A DNA stretch of 64,000 nt from Nocardioides sp. BGMRC 2183 (GCA_008123405.1 VSSA01000016.1:35156-99155), one strand, 5' to 3'; counted from the stretch's first letter, positions 49,844 to 58,804 are shown. Notes: generated by a model from the letters alone, not told the origin. Translations and numbers: made by a program.

Positions 49844-51063
49844 CGGGTCCCCGGAGCGCCGTAGACGGTGACCACGCAGGCGCCGCCGAGGCCGAGGTTG
49901 TGCGCGAGTGCCCGCGAAGCCCCCGCCACCTGGCGCTGGCCGGCGTCGCCGCGCAGCTGCCAGGTGAGCTCCGCACACTGGGCCAGCCCGGTCGCGCCGA
50001 GGGGGTGCCCCTTGGAGATCAGTCCGCCCGAAGGGTTGACCACCCAGGCTCCGCCGTACGTGGTGGCCCCGTCGGCGACCATCGGGCCCGCCTCGCCCGG
50101 GCCGCAGAGGCCGAGCGCCTCGCAGGTGATGAGCTCGTTGATCGAGAAGCAGTCGTGCACCTCGAGCACGTCGATCTCGTCGACGGAGAGCCCGGCGGCG
50201 GCCAGCGCCCGACGTCCGGCGTCGACCGTCATCGGGGAGCCCACCACGTCGATCATCGACCGCGACGTGAAGGCGTCCGCGGTGTCGGTGGTCAGTGCCT
50301 GGGCGAGGATCGGGACCGCCCGGTCGCCCAACCCGTGGGCTGCGACGAAGGCCGGGCTGGCGATCACCGCGGCCGCGGCGCCGTCCGACATCGGGGAGCA
50401 CTGGGAGCGGGTCAGTGGTCCGTGGACCGGCTTGTCGGCCAGCACCTGCTCGAGCGTGTAGGCGTCGGTGAACTGGGCGTTGGGGTTGCGGGTGGAGTGC
50501 TCGTGGTTCTTCACCGCCACCGCGGCCAGCTGCTCGGCGGTGGTGCCGTAGCGCTGCTGGTGCTCCAGCGCCGCATTGCCGAAGAACTGCGTCGTCACCG
50601 GCGCCGCAGCGAACTGGTGGTCCTCCAGCATCACCTGTAGGTGGTGGTCGATCGTGGTCACCGCGGGCACAGCGGTGGATCCAGACACAGTGGCTTCACC
50701 GGCCATGGCGGCGCGCGTCATCTGCTCGAAGCCGACCGCCAGCACCACCTCGGCCAGGCCGGTGGCCACCCACTCCTGGGCGAGGTTCAGCGCGGTGGAG
50801 CCGGTGGCACAGTTGTTGTTCACGTTGACGACGGGGATGCCGGTCAGCCCGACGTCGTACAGCACGCGTTGGCCGGCGGCAGAGGGCTGGAAGACGTAGC
50901 CGACCGCTGCCCGCTCGATGCTGCCGTAGTCGACGCCGGCGTCACCGAGGGCGGCGCGGATCGCCTCGCCGGCCATCTGCGAATAGGTCCAGGGCTCGGT
51001 CTCGATCCGGGTGAACCGGGTCATCCCCACGCCGATCACGTACGGCGTCCTGAGGTCGGTCAT
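49840..51063 (-). CDS. Thiolase/lipid-transfer protein (SCP-x type)
   Basis: A 407-residue thiolase-fold enzyme. The nucleophile Cys85 is present in VNNNCATGST, the active-site His in GHPLGATGLAQC, and the HDCFSINELI and WVVNPSGGLISKG blocks are intact. The sequence groups with mycobacterial Ltp1/Rv1627c-type lipid-transfer proteins, which thiolytically cleave beta-ketoacyl-CoA. It overlaps the crotonase gene by one base upstream and the TetR gene by four. In contrast to the other two thiolase-fold proteins of the operon it keeps the canonical residues, so it may be the thiolytic partner. Confidence 0.92.
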   Translation of the reverse strand: MTDLRTPYVIGVGMTRFTRIETEPWTYSQMAGEAIRAALGDAGVDYGSIERAAVGYVFQPSAAGQRVLYDVGLTGIPVVNVNNNCATGSTALNLAQEWVATGLAEVVLAVGFEQMTRAAMAGEATVSGSTAVPAVTTIDHHLQVMLEDHQFAAAPVTTQFFGNAALEHQQRYGTTAEQLAAVAVKNHEHSTRNPNAQFTDAYTLEQVLADKPVHGPLTRSQCSPMSDGAAAAVIASPAFVAAHGLGDRAVPILAQALTTDTADAFTSRSMIDVVGSPMTVDAGRRALAAAGLSVDEIDVLEVHDCFSINELITCEALGLCGPGEAGPMVADGATTYGGAWVVNPSGGLISKGHPLGATGLAQCAELTWQLRGDAGQRQVAGASRALAHNLGLGGACVVTVYGAPGTR

Positions 51064-51836
51064 CAGCGTCCTTCGAAGTTCGGCGTCCGCTTCTCACGGA
51101 ACGCGGCGATGCCCTCACGTGCGTCGGCGGAGCCGATCACCTCGGTGACCAGCCGCCGTTCGATCGCGCGGGCGGTCTCCTCCTCCAGCCAGCCCGAGGC
51201 GATCACTGCTGCCTTGGCGTTGCGCACCGCGAGCGGGCCGTTGGCGGCGACCCGCTCGGCGATCGCGCGTGCCTTGTCCAGACCGGCGCCGTCGTCGACG
51301 AGGTGGCCGACCAGCCCGAAGTGATAGGCCTCCTCGGCGGTGAGCGGCTCGCCGGTGAGGATCATCTCCATCGCCTTCGTGTAGGGGATCTGTCGCTTGA
51401 GGCGGACGGTGGAGCCGGCGCCGGCGATCAGACCGATCTTCGCCTCGGGGAGGCCGAAGGTCGCGCTCCGTTCGGCGATGCGGATGTCGGTCTGCTGCAG
51501 CATCTCGCACCCACCGCCCAGGCAGGGACCGTTGACGGCGGCGATCAGTGGCTTGGTCACCGAGCGGGTCATCAACAGCGCGTCGGTGACCTCGACCTTG
51601 CGCTCGCCCTTCTCCGGCACGCGGACCATCCAACCGTCGGAGAGGTCGCCGCCCACGGAGTAGTCGGCACCGGCGCCGGTGAGGATGGCGACCCGGATGC
51701 CGTCGTCGGCGTCGATCTCGTCCCAGGCCTCGACGAAGCCGCGCAGCATCTCCATGCTCAGCGCGTTCTTGCGCTCGGGCCGGTTCATGGTGAGGACCGC
51801 GACCGGCCCCTCCTGCTCGAACAGCAGGTCACTCAT
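51063..51836 (-). CDS. Enoyl-CoA hydratase/isomerase
   Basis: A 257-residue crotonase. The oxyanion hole is formed by GADYSVGGDLSD (residues 56-67) and NGPCLGGGCEM (102-112), with Glu111 and Glu131 (FGLPEAKIGLIAGAGST) at the two catalytic positions of hydratases. This points to hydration of a trans-2-enoyl-CoA, although some family members have other roles. Its neighbours make it the hydratase of the same pathway. ATG 51836 is 26 bases after the stop of the upstream thiolase-like gene. Confidence 0.92.
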   Translation of the reverse strand: MSDLLFEQEGPVAVLTMNRPERKNALSMEMLRGFVEAWDEIDADDGIRVAILTGAGADYSVGGDLSDGWMVRVPEKGERKVEVTDALLMTRSVTKPLIAAVNGPCLGGGCEMLQQTDIRIAERSATFGLPEAKIGLIAGAGSTVRLKRQIPYTKAMEMILTGEPLTAEEAYHFGLVGHLVDDGAGLDKARAIAERVAANGPLAVRNAKAAVIASGWLEEETARAIERRLVTEVIGSADAREGIAAFREKRTPNFEGR

Positions 51837-51861
51837 CGATGTCCACCTTTCCGCAGGGCTC

Positions 51862-53028
51862 TCATGGCTTCTCGGCGCCCACGACCCAGATCGCGTGGAA
51901 CTGGGAGGCGCCCCCCATGGCATGGCCGACCGCGCGTCGTACGCCGTCGACCTGATGTCCAGCGGCCAGGCCGCGCACCTGCTGGGCGGCCTCGGCGAAG
52001 CGGACCAGGCCGGTGGCGCCGGTCGGGTTGCCCGACAGCACGCCGCCCGACGGGTTGACCGGGAGGTCGCCGCTGAACGCGGTGCGGCCGTCGTCCACCA
52101 TCCGCCAGCCGTGCCCGATCCCGGCGATGCCGAGGTTCTCCAGCCAGATCGGCTCATACCAGCTGAACGGGATGTACAGCTCGGCGACGTCGAGCTCTTC
52201 GGCCGGCCGGGTGATCCCGGCCTGGGCGTAGGCGTCGGCGGCGGCGTCGGCGCCGGCCTGGGGATTCACCTCGTCGCGACCGGCGAAGTGGCCGGTCTCG
52301 GTGCGCCAGGACATGCCGTGCACCCAGGCCGGTCGGCGGCCCGACGCCGCGCTGATCCGCTCCGCCTCGTCCTCGCCGGTGACCACGATCGCGGCCGAAC
52401 CGTCCGAGGTCGGGCAGGACTCCAGGAACCGCACCGGGTCCCACAGCATCGGGGAGTCGCGGACCTTCTCGACGGTGATGTCGGGCATCTGGACGTGCGC
52501 CAACGGGTTCCGGGTGGCGTTGAGCCGGTGGTTGACGGCGACCTGCCAGCCGATGTGCTCCGGCGCGCCGGAGCGGTGGATGTACTCCCGGATCACTGGC
52601 GAGAAGTGGCCACCCGCGCCCGCTCCGAGCGAGACGTGGAACGGGAGCGGGCGGGACAGCGCCCAGGTGAAGTTGCCCTCGGACTCCTTGCTGTAGGCCA
52701 CCACCAGCACCCGTTCGGCCAACCCCGCCTGCACCAGGTGTGCGGCGTAGATCGCAGCGTGTCCGCCGACGCTGCCGCCGGTGAAGACCCGGGTCACCGG
52801 GAGGTTCACCGCACCCATCGCGTCCGCGAGGTAGAGCTCGGGCTGCATCACCCCGTCGAAGAGGTCCGGGGTCTTAGAGAGCACGATGGTGTCGATGTCG
52901 GCGAACCCGAGTCCGGCGTCGGCGAGCGCTGCGTCGACCGACTCGCGCACCAGGCCGGCGATCGAGGTCTGGCGCCGCTTGGCCTGGTGGGACTGGCCGA
53001 CACCGACCACGGCGATCCGCTCGCTCAT
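51862..53028 (-). CDS. Thiolase-fold protein lacking the catalytic Cys (Ltp3-like)
   Basis: A 388-residue thiolase-superfamily protein. At the nucleophile position the sequence is RVFTGGSVGGHAA, with Ser86 in place of Cys, and GHPxGATG has become GNPTGATG. The second active-site Cys is also missing (GHAMGGASQFHAIWVVG). It resembles mycobacterial Ltp3 (Rv3523, about 394 residues). Aldolase-type members (Ltp2) use Tyr and pair with a DUF35 protein. Its ATG overlaps the stop of the next upstream gene. Probably one half of a heteromeric retro-aldolase or carbon-carbon lyase; no direct evidence. Confidence 0.85.
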   Translation of the reverse strand: MSERIAVVGVGQSHQAKRRQTSIAGLVRESVDAALADAGLGFADIDTIVLSKTPDLFDGVMQPELYLADAMGAVNLPVTRVFTGGSVGGHAAIYAAHLVQAGLAERVLVVAYSKESEGNFTWALSRPLPFHVSLGAGAGGHFSPVIREYIHRSGAPEHIGWQVAVNHRLNATRNPLAHVQMPDITVEKVRDSPMLWDPVRFLESCPTSDGSAAIVVTGEDEAERISAASGRRPAWVHGMSWRTETGHFAGRDEVNPQAGADAAADAYAQAGITRPAEELDVAELYIPFSWYEPIWLENLGIAGIGHGWRMVDDGRTAFSGDLPVNPSGGVLSGNPTGATGLVRFAEAAQQVRGLAAGHQVDGVRRAVGHAMGGASQFHAIWVVGAEKP

Positions 53029-54113
53029 CGTCGCTCACCTTCCAGCAGGCTGATCAGGTTGTGCTGCAGCGCCGGCCCGGAGGTGGCATGGGCCAACGCT
53101 CGGTCGACGGTGTCGTCGCAGATCCGTGCCGCGGCCTCGCCGAGCCGGATCAGCCCGGTCGCGGTGGTGGGGTTGCCGGCCAACGGCCCGCCGGAGGGAT
53201 TGATCGTGGTGGCGGGGGCGAGCCCCAGTGCGGCGGCCAGCATCGGCTCGGCATAGCTGTACTCGGTGTGCAGCTCGGCGACGTCGATCTCGGCGGGGGA
53301 GAAGCCCGCCATCCGGGTGGCCCGCCGCGCCGCGATCTCGACGGTCTCCAGCCGGGTCAGGTCGCGCGCGCCGGGGTAGTGCGTGGCCATCCGGTGGTCC
53401 ATCGCCCGGATCCAGGCAGGGCGACGTCCGGCGTTGGCGGCCAGGTCGCGGGCACGGTCACCGGCCGCCAGGATCAGTACGGCGGCCGCGTCGCCGAGCG
53501 GCGCGGTGTCGTGCTCGCGCAGCGGGCTGGCGACATACGGCTGCGCGAGGAGGTCGTCGACGGCATGGACACCGGAGCGCTGGGCGTGGGGGTTCTCCAC
53601 GGCGGCGGACAGGCTGCGGGCGACGACCTCGGCCAGGTCCCGCTCGGTGACGGTGCCGGTGGCCAGCAGCGCGTGTGCCTGCAGGCCGGCGAAGGCGTGC
53701 CGGTGCGGATGCAACGGCGCCAGATAGTAGGGGTCGAGCTGGGTGTGGCTGACCTGGTCCGGGTCGCTGGCCAGTGACCCGCGGCCGATGCCGTAGACCA
53801 GCGCGATGTCACCTTCGCCCAGCTGCAGCCACGACCAGGCCTCGTTCGCCGCCCACGCGGCGTCCATCTCCACGTGGGACTCCGAGATCGGTGGCCAGGC
53901 GCCGACCGCGTCCAGCGATTCGATGTAGGCGAAGGTGCGGCCTTCGTGGAAGTCGTGGCTGCCGGAGCAGTAGAAGTCGATGTCCCCGCGCTCGATGCCG
54001 ACCGAGGTGACGGCCTCGGCGATCACCGGCGCCAGGATGTCAGCCATGTCGTCGCGCCGGTTCGCGGCCCGGCAGCCGGACTGGGCGAAGGCGACCACGC
54101 CGATGTCACGCAT
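53025..54113 (-). CDS. Thiolase-fold protein lacking the catalytic Cys (Ltp4-like)
   Basis: A 362-residue thiolase-superfamily protein, more degenerate than its neighbour. The nucleophile region reads SHVEMDAAWAANEAW without Cys, and GHPxGATG has become GNPTTATG. It keeps TINPSGGPLAGN and AELHTEYSYAEPML. Length and order match Ltp4 (Rv3522, 354 residues). ATG 54113 overlaps the DUF35 gene stop by eight bases. A start farther upstream would read through the DUF35 gene. Likely to assemble with the Ltp3-like subunit and the DUF35 protein. Confidence 0.83.
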   Translation of the reverse strand: MRDIGVVAFAQSGCRAANRRDDMADILAPVIAEAVTSVGIERGDIDFYCSGSHDFHEGRTFAYIESLDAVGAWPPISESHVEMDAAWAANEAWSWLQLGEGDIALVYGIGRGSLASDPDQVSHTQLDPYYLAPLHPHRHAFAGLQAHALLATGTVTERDLAEVVARSLSAAVENPHAQRSGVHAVDDLLAQPYVASPLREHDTAPLGDAAAVLILAAGDRARDLAANAGRRPAWIRAMDHRMATHYPGARDLTRLETVEIAARRATRMAGFSPAEIDVAELHTEYSYAEPMLAAALGLAPATTINPSGGPLAGNPTTATGLIRLGEAAARICDDTVDRALAHATSGPALQHNLISLLEGERR

Positions 54114-55080
54114 CGCGGGCCTCCTGGTCCGCCACGGGCACGCGCAGCGTGGGATCGACCGGCCGGAAGTAGCGCACGCTGGCCAGTGACGGCTCCAGGT
54201 CGGTCTCCGGAGCCCACACCGGCTCGACCTGCATCCCCACCGCGACCGCGTCCGGCGCCACCTCCAGGACCCGGTGCTGCAGCTTGTTGCCGGTGCCGTC
54301 GAGGTTGATGTAGGCGACCACGTACGGCGGGTCCACGAGCTGTCCGGGGAACGGCAGGTTGACGATGCAGAAGGTGGAGATCGTCCCGGTGCCGGAGATC
54401 TCGAACGGCGCGTCGAGGACCTGCAGGCAGCGGGCACAGTGGTCGGGCGCCGGGAAGTAGACCTGGTGGCAGCCGGGGCAGCGTCGGGCGAGGAAGCGCC
54501 GCTCGGCCATGCCGCGCAGGTAGACCGAGCGCCCGACGCCGGCCACATAGGTGTAGTCGACGTGGAAGGGCGCCTCGATCGTGGCCACCGGCTCCCCGAT
54601 CTCGGCGCCGGGGTCGGTCGCACCGGGAACGGGCGGCTCGGCGGGCGGCTCGAAGCAGACGATGTCCTCGATCGAGCCGACCGGGTCTGCGGCCCACCGG
54701 ACCCGCACCCGCAGCCCGGGCGTCATCCGGGCTGGGTCGCCGCCGGTGTCGACCCGGTGGAAGAAGGTGTTGTCGGCGCCGTCGATCCGGATCAGTGCCC
54801 ATGCGTAGGGGGAGTCGATCGGTTCGTCCCAGCCCTCGCGCGGGTCGACCCAGGTCCACGCGGTCACCGTGCCGCTCGGCTCGAGCTCGACGAGGTCGCC
54901 GGTGGCTGCGGAGGTGACCGGGTCGAACTCCGCCACCGGGCAGAGCACCCGGTCCTCGCCGACCCGCACCCCCAGCAGCCGCCGGGCCCGCAGACCGGCC
55001 AGGAAGGCGCCGATCTGCGGGCCGACGGTGCGCTCGAAGCCGAACGCGGTCGTGTACGGCGCCGCCAGGCTGGTGTCCAT
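54106..55080 (-). CDS. Double DUF35 (OB-fold, acyl-CoA-binding) protein
   Basis: A 324-residue protein made of two DUF35 units. The second (about 175-310) has an intact zinc ribbon Cys201-x2-Cys204 and Cys215-x2-Cys218 followed by an OB-fold (ISGTGTISTFCIVNLPFPG). The first (about 10-145) has lost the ribbon cysteines except Cys47 but keeps the OB-fold (EPSGTVTAWTWVD). DUF35 proteins chaperone or feed CoA-substrates to partner thiolases. Rv3521 of M. tuberculosis has a similar size and gene order. It is the first gene of the operon; TAGATT sits eight bases upstream and an operator covers the promoter. Confidence 0.88.
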   Translation of the reverse strand: MDTSLAAPYTTAFGFERTVGPQIGAFLAGLRARRLLGVRVGEDRVLCPVAEFDPVTSAATGDLVELEPSGTVTAWTWVDPREGWDEPIDSPYAWALIRIDGADNTFFHRVDTGGDPARMTPGLRVRVRWAADPVGSIEDIVCFEPPAEPPVPGATDPGAEIGEPVATIEAPFHVDYTYVAGVGRSVYLRGMAERRFLARRCPGCHQVYFPAPDHCARCLQVLDAPFEISGTGTISTFCIVNLPFPGQLVDPPYVVAYINLDGTGNKLQHRVLEVAPDAVAVGMQVEPVWAPETDLEPSLASVRYFRPVDPTLRVPVADQEARDA

Positions 55081-55088
55081 GGTCGCGG

Positions 55089-55119
55089 AATCTATCAGGT
55101 GATTCTATCGCGTGATAGA
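55089..55119 (-). promoter_or_regulatory. Promoter and TetR-type operator of the thiolase/DUF35 operon
   Basis: TAGATT (minus, 55094-55089) is a -10 box eight bases before ATG 55080. TCTATC-GCGT-GATAGA (55104-55119) is a perfect inverted repeat. The half-site TCTATC also occurs at 55091-55096, so two 13-base direct repeats cover the promoter. Confidence 0.6.
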
Positions 55120-55255
55120 CCACTGATGGACCCAGTCATGACCAGGAAGCTCGCGGTCGAGGGACCAAGGTCCATCCACGGGCGGCATTGCGCCCCTTCC
55201 GTCGCTCCCGGTCTGGCGCGATGCTGGGATCCTGGGACGAGCGAGGAGGGCCGCG

Positions 55256-55666
55256 ATGGTGACCGAGGACGATCCCGTTGAGGAGTTGAGCACCGAGGAG
55301 TGCTGGGCGCTGCTGGCGCGCGGCGAGCTCGGCCGGATCGCCTACCTGCTGGTCGACGAGGTGCACCTGGTCCCGGTCAACTACGTGGTCGACGACGGGT
55401 GCCTGCTGGTCCGGACCTCACCGGGCAACCGCCTGCTGGCGGCCGCCCTCGAGGCCGGCGTGGCGTTCGAGATCGACGGTCGGGACGGCGGCATCGCGTG
55501 GTCGGTCGTCGCACGGGGCCGGCTGCGACGGCTCGAGGAGGACGAGCAGCACCGCATGGACGACCATCCCGAGCAGCCATGGGTCGCCGTGTCGCGCCCC
55601 GAGGTGGTCGAGCTGCGACCCGCCGTCCTGACTGGTCGCCGCTTCCTGCTGCGCGAGGGGGTCTGA
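55256..55666 (+). CDS. Pyridoxamine 5'-phosphate oxidase-fold protein
   Basis: A 136-residue split beta-barrel protein. ELSTEECWALLARGELGRIAYL (residues 9-30) and VPVNYVVDDGCLLVRTSPGNRL (39-60) match the PPOX_2 group of small flavin or F420 binders often found in actinobacteria. VAFEIDGRD and SVVARGRLRRLEED follow. Cofactor and substrate cannot be told. ATG 55256 has a strong GAGGAGGG. It is divergent from the DUF35 operon. Confidence 0.88.
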   Translation: MVTEDDPVEELSTEECWALLARGELGRIAYLLVDEVHLVPVNYVVDDGCLLVRTSPGNRLLAAALEAGVAFEIDGRDGGIAWSVVARGRLRRLEEDEQHRMDDHPEQPWVAVSRPEVVELRPAVLTGRRFLLREGV

Positions 55667-55697
55667 CCACCGCTTTGCGCTGGGTGACGTGACGTCC

Positions 55698-55703
55698 TAG
55701 GTT
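55698..55703 (+). promoter_or_regulatory. -10 box of MFS gene (leaderless)
   Basis: TAGGTT exactly six bases before GTG 55710. Confidence 0.45.
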
Positions 55704-55709
55704 CACCCG

Positions 55710-56948
55710 GTGCTGCGCTCCCACCCCACGCCCGGACGCGCCCGCGTCGGGGTGTCGTTGATGTTCTTCACCAACGGCGTGCTGTGCGCGGTGCTGCTGC
55801 CGCGCTACCCGGAGATCAAGGCGGCCTTCGACCTCAGCAACAGCCAGTTCGGCCTGCTGGTGATCGCGATCCCGCTGGGCGCCGTGGTCGCCGCCCCGGC
55901 GGCCGGCGCCATCACCCGCCGGTACGGCGCCGTCGTGGTCACCGCCGTCGGTTCGGTCGGTGTGGCCGGGGCGCTGGCGGTGGCTGGTGCGCTGGGCGGC
56001 GCAGGCGGAGGACTGGTCTGGCTCTTCGCAGCGACGATGATCGTGGTCGGTGCGTTGGACGCGATCGTCGACACCGCACAGAACGTGCAAGGTGTGGTGG
56101 TCGAGCAGTGGCGGGGACGGTCGATCATGAACTCGCTGCACGCGGTTTGGAGCATCGGCGCGGCCTGCGGCGGGCTGATCGGCGCCGCGTGCGCGGCGCT
56201 GGGCGTCGGGTTGGCCGCCCAGATGCTGGTGAGCGGTCTGGTCTGGGGAGCGCTGGCGGTGGTCAGCAGCGTCCTTGCCGTCGTACCGGTCGCGGTGCGG
56301 GCCGCGCTGCGCGACGAGCACGCACAGGCCCACGCGCACCAGCACCCGCCCGGGAGCCGCCAGGCCCGCCGGCACGCCTGGCGCCTACTGGCGCCGCTGG
56401 TGGTGCTGGCGATCTGCGGTGCGCTGGTGGAGGACATCGCGAACAACTGGGTGGTCCTCTTCCTCGGTGAGGAGACCGATGCGCCCACCGAGCTCGCCGG
56501 GCTGGGACTGACAGTGGTGCTCGGCGCCCAGTTCGTGGGGCGGCTGCTGGGGGACCCGATGACCGACCGCTGGGGGCGCGACGTGGTCGCCCGCGCGGGG
56601 GGACTGCTGATCGCTGCCGGGTCGACGCTGGTCATCGTGGCGCCGGTCTATCCACTGGCCTTCCTCGGCTTCGCCCTCGCCGGCCTCGGCTGCGCCACGC
56701 TGGTCCCGGCCGCATTCGCCGCCGCGGCGCGGATCCCGGGTCTGCCCGAAGGCACCGGGATCGCGGTGATCGGCTGGCTGATGCGCCTCGGTTTCCTGTT
56801 CACCTCGCCCGCGATCGGGGTGCTCTCCGACGCCACCAGCCTGACCGCGGCGATGGCGGTTCCGCTGGTGGCGGGCCTGGTCGCGGCCTGGTTGGCGCAT
56901 GCGGCGGCCCGGGCGCCGCGCCCGCAGGCGGTCTCTACGCGCGGATGA
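55710..56948 (+). CDS. MFS transporter
   Basis: A 412-residue protein with about 12 membrane segments in two bundles and a basic His-rich central loop (HAQAHAHQHPPGSRQARRHA, residues about 203-222). RVGVSLMFFTNGVLCAVLLPR and the loop 2-3 region PAAGAITRRYG match the family. Loop 8-9 has GDPMTDRWGRD. The substrate is unknown. A second start is not needed: the GTG sits six bases after the -10 box. The gene overlaps the convergent response regulator gene by 14 bases. Confidence 0.88.
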   Translation: MLRSHPTPGRARVGVSLMFFTNGVLCAVLLPRYPEIKAAFDLSNSQFGLLVIAIPLGAVVAAPAAGAITRRYGAVVVTAVGSVGVAGALAVAGALGGAGGGLVWLFAATMIVVGALDAIVDTAQNVQGVVVEQWRGRSIMNSLHAVWSIGAACGGLIGAACAALGVGLAAQMLVSGLVWGALAVVSSVLAVVPVAVRAALRDEHAQAHAHQHPPGSRQARRHAWRLLAPLVVLAICGALVEDIANNWVVLFLGEETDAPTELAGLGLTVVLGAQFVGRLLGDPMTDRWGRDVVARAGGLLIAAGSTLVIVAPVYPLAFLGFALAGLGCATLVPAAFAAAARIPGLPEGTGIAVIGWLMRLGFLFTSPAIGVLSDATSLTAAMAVPLVAGLVAAWLAHAAARAPRPQAVSTRG

Positions 56949-57561
56949 TCCGCCGTTCGATCGCGGCCGCGACCGCGCCGGCCCGGGTGTCCACCCCGAG
57001 CTTGGTGTAGAGGTGGGAGAGGTGGGACTTCACCGTCGCCTCCGAGACGAAGAGCTCGCGTGCGATCTCGCGGTTGCCCAGGCCACGGGCGAGCAGCCCG
57101 AGCACCTCGACCTCGCGGTCGGTGACGCTGGTGGCGCCCGGCGTGGTGCGTCGTACCAAGGTGGCCGCGACGGTCGGCGCGAGCACGGTCTCCCCGCGAG
57201 CCGTGGCCCGGATGCCGGCGAAGAGGTCGGCAGGCGGAGCGTCCTTGAGCAGGTAGCCGCGGGCACCGGCTTCCAGCGCGCGCAGGATGTCGGCCTCGGT
57301 GTCGTAGGTGGTGAGCACCAGGACTTCGGGCGGGCTGGGCCGGGCTCGGAGCGCGGTGGTCACCGCGGCGCCGCCGGCTTCCTCCTCGCCGAGGTTGAGG
57401 TCCATCAGCACCACGTCCGGCAGCTCGGCGGCCACCACGGCCAGCGCGGCGTCGAGGGAGTCGGCCTCACCGACCACGGCGAGGTCGTCCTGGCCCTCGA
57501 TCAGGGCGCGAAGCCCGGCCCGGACGACCGGGTGGTCGTCGACCAGCACGATCCGGATCAT
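56935..57561 (-). CDS. NarL/FixJ-family response regulator
   Basis: A 208-residue regulator. The receiver domain has acidic residues VDDH (7-10), phospho-acceptor Asp54 in VVLMDLNLG, Thr/Ser near residue 84 (VLTTYD) and Lys106 in GYLLKDAP. The LuxR-type helix-turn-helix is in residues about 145-205 (REVEVLGLLARGLGNREIAR and EATVKSHLSHLYTKLGV). ATG 57561 overlaps the end of the kinase gene by four bases, so they are one operon. Its targets are unknown; the efflux-type MFS gene is convergent. Confidence 0.94.
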   Translation of the reverse strand: MIRIVLVDDHPVVRAGLRALIEGQDDLAVVGEADSLDAALAVVAAELPDVVLMDLNLGEEEAGGAAVTTALRARPSPPEVLVLTTYDTEADILRALEAGARGYLLKDAPPADLFAGIRATARGETVLAPTVAATLVRRTTPGATSVTDREVEVLGLLARGLGNREIARELFVSEATVKSHLSHLYTKLGVDTRAGAVAAAIERRIIRA

Positions 57562-58793
57562 CGGTACGCCTGCCTCGCGGTCAACGGGAGTCGCACCACG
57601 ACCGTGGTGCCCTCGCCGGGGGAGCTCTCCACCTCGGCATCGCCGCCGAGTGCGATCGCCCGCGCTCGGATCCCGGTCAGGCCGTGACCGCGGACCCCAC
57701 GGGCGCCGAGTCGATCGGGAGCGAACCCGCGGCCGTCGTCGCGCACGTCGAGCACCACCTCGTCGTCCTGATAGGTCAGCGTCACCGCCACCCGGGACGC
57801 CTGCGCATGCTCGCGGATGTTGGCCAGGGCCCCGCGCGCCGACCGCACCAACGCCTGCGCCACTTCCTCCGGTACGACGCCGGCAGCGCCGTCCACGCGC
57901 ACCTCGACCGCGATGTCGGGCAGCGTCAGCTCCGCCGCCCGCCGCACCGCGCCGACCAGCGCATCCGTGGTGCCGACTCCGCTTCCCGGCACCAGATCCC
58001 GTACCACCCGCCGCACCTCGTCGAGCTCCTCTCGCGCCGTGTCGGCCGCCTGCCGCACGTGCGCCCGGGCCCGGTCGGGTCGGGCGTCCCAGTCCTGATC
58101 GGCGGCCTGCAGCAGCAGGTTGATGCTGGAGAGTCCCTGACCGACCGAGTCGTGGATCTCCCGGGAGAGCCGGGTGCGTTCGGCCAGGGCGCCGCTGCGG
58201 TGCTGCTCGTCGGCCAGCTCGGCCTGTGCGTCGAGGAGCTGGTCGAGCAGTGCCTGGCGGGCCCGGGACTCCTGGTCGAGCGCGCGATAGGCGAGGACGG
58301 TGACCAGGGCGATGCCGATCGGACCGGCCACCTGGACCGGGTCGCCGCTCTCGGTGATCCGCTGCCACGCGGCGGTGAGCAGCACCGTCATCGCCACCAC
58401 GGTGGTCACCGCCCAGCCGAAGGGAAGCACCCGCAGCGCCGCGAACGCGACCGGGACCGCACACCAGGCGAACGACGGCGCGACGAGCGTGAGCACGCCC
58501 CACACGAGCACCATCGCCAACACCCAGACGGTCGGCCACCAGGCGTGGCCGGTGAGCAGCGGGCGGGTGGCGTAGGCGGCGCCGAGCGCGACAGCGCCGG
58601 TCAGCACCGCGAAGCCGCCGTCGTCGAGACCGTGTCGATCCAGGTAGCGGACCGAGCAGGCGATGAGCAGCACCAACAGCACGGCCAGCAGCCAGGGGTC
58701 GAGCCGGTGGGCGGGGGCGAGGACGCCGCGCACACCGGCGGCCCGAGGTTCGCGTCGGGCGTCGGTGCCGACGTCGAGGTGCGGAGAGTCCAT
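57558..58793 (-). CDS. Sensor histidine kinase (HisKA_3 type)
   Basis: A 411-residue kinase. Residues about 33-175 have five or six membrane helices with short loops and no large sensor domain, as in kinases that sense within the membrane. A coiled coil (residues 175-205) leads to the dimerisation domain with phospho-acceptor His214 in SREIHDSVGQGLSSI. The ATP domain has NIREHAQASRVAV (N box) and DVRDDGRGFAPD (G1). ATG 58793 has a TAGTCT box 11 bases upstream and the palindrome GATGCC-N5-GGCATC at 58819-58835 across the -35 region, a candidate site for its own regulator. Confidence 0.92.
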   Translation of the reverse strand: MDSPHLDVGTDARREPRAAGVRGVLAPAHRLDPWLLAVLLVLLIACSVRYLDRHGLDDGGFAVLTGAVALGAAYATRPLLTGHAWWPTVWVLAMVLVWGVLTLVAPSFAWCAVPVAFAALRVLPFGWAVTTVVAMTVLLTAAWQRITESGDPVQVAGPIGIALVTVLAYRALDQESRARQALLDQLLDAQAELADEQHRSGALAERTRLSREIHDSVGQGLSSINLLLQAADQDWDARPDRARAHVRQAADTAREELDEVRRVVRDLVPGSGVGTTDALVGAVRRAAELTLPDIAVEVRVDGAAGVVPEEVAQALVRSARGALANIREHAQASRVAVTLTYQDDEVVLDVRDDGRGFAPDRLGARGVRGHGLTGIRARAIALGGDAEVESSPGEGTTVVVRLPLTARQAYR

Positions 58794-58804
58794 GGTGGCT
58801 GACC

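Noticed and set aside
53025-54623. 532-codon frame extending the Ltp4-like protein upstream
   Set aside because: The first 170 codons are an out-of-frame reading of the DUF35 gene; ATG 54113 begins the conserved sequence.
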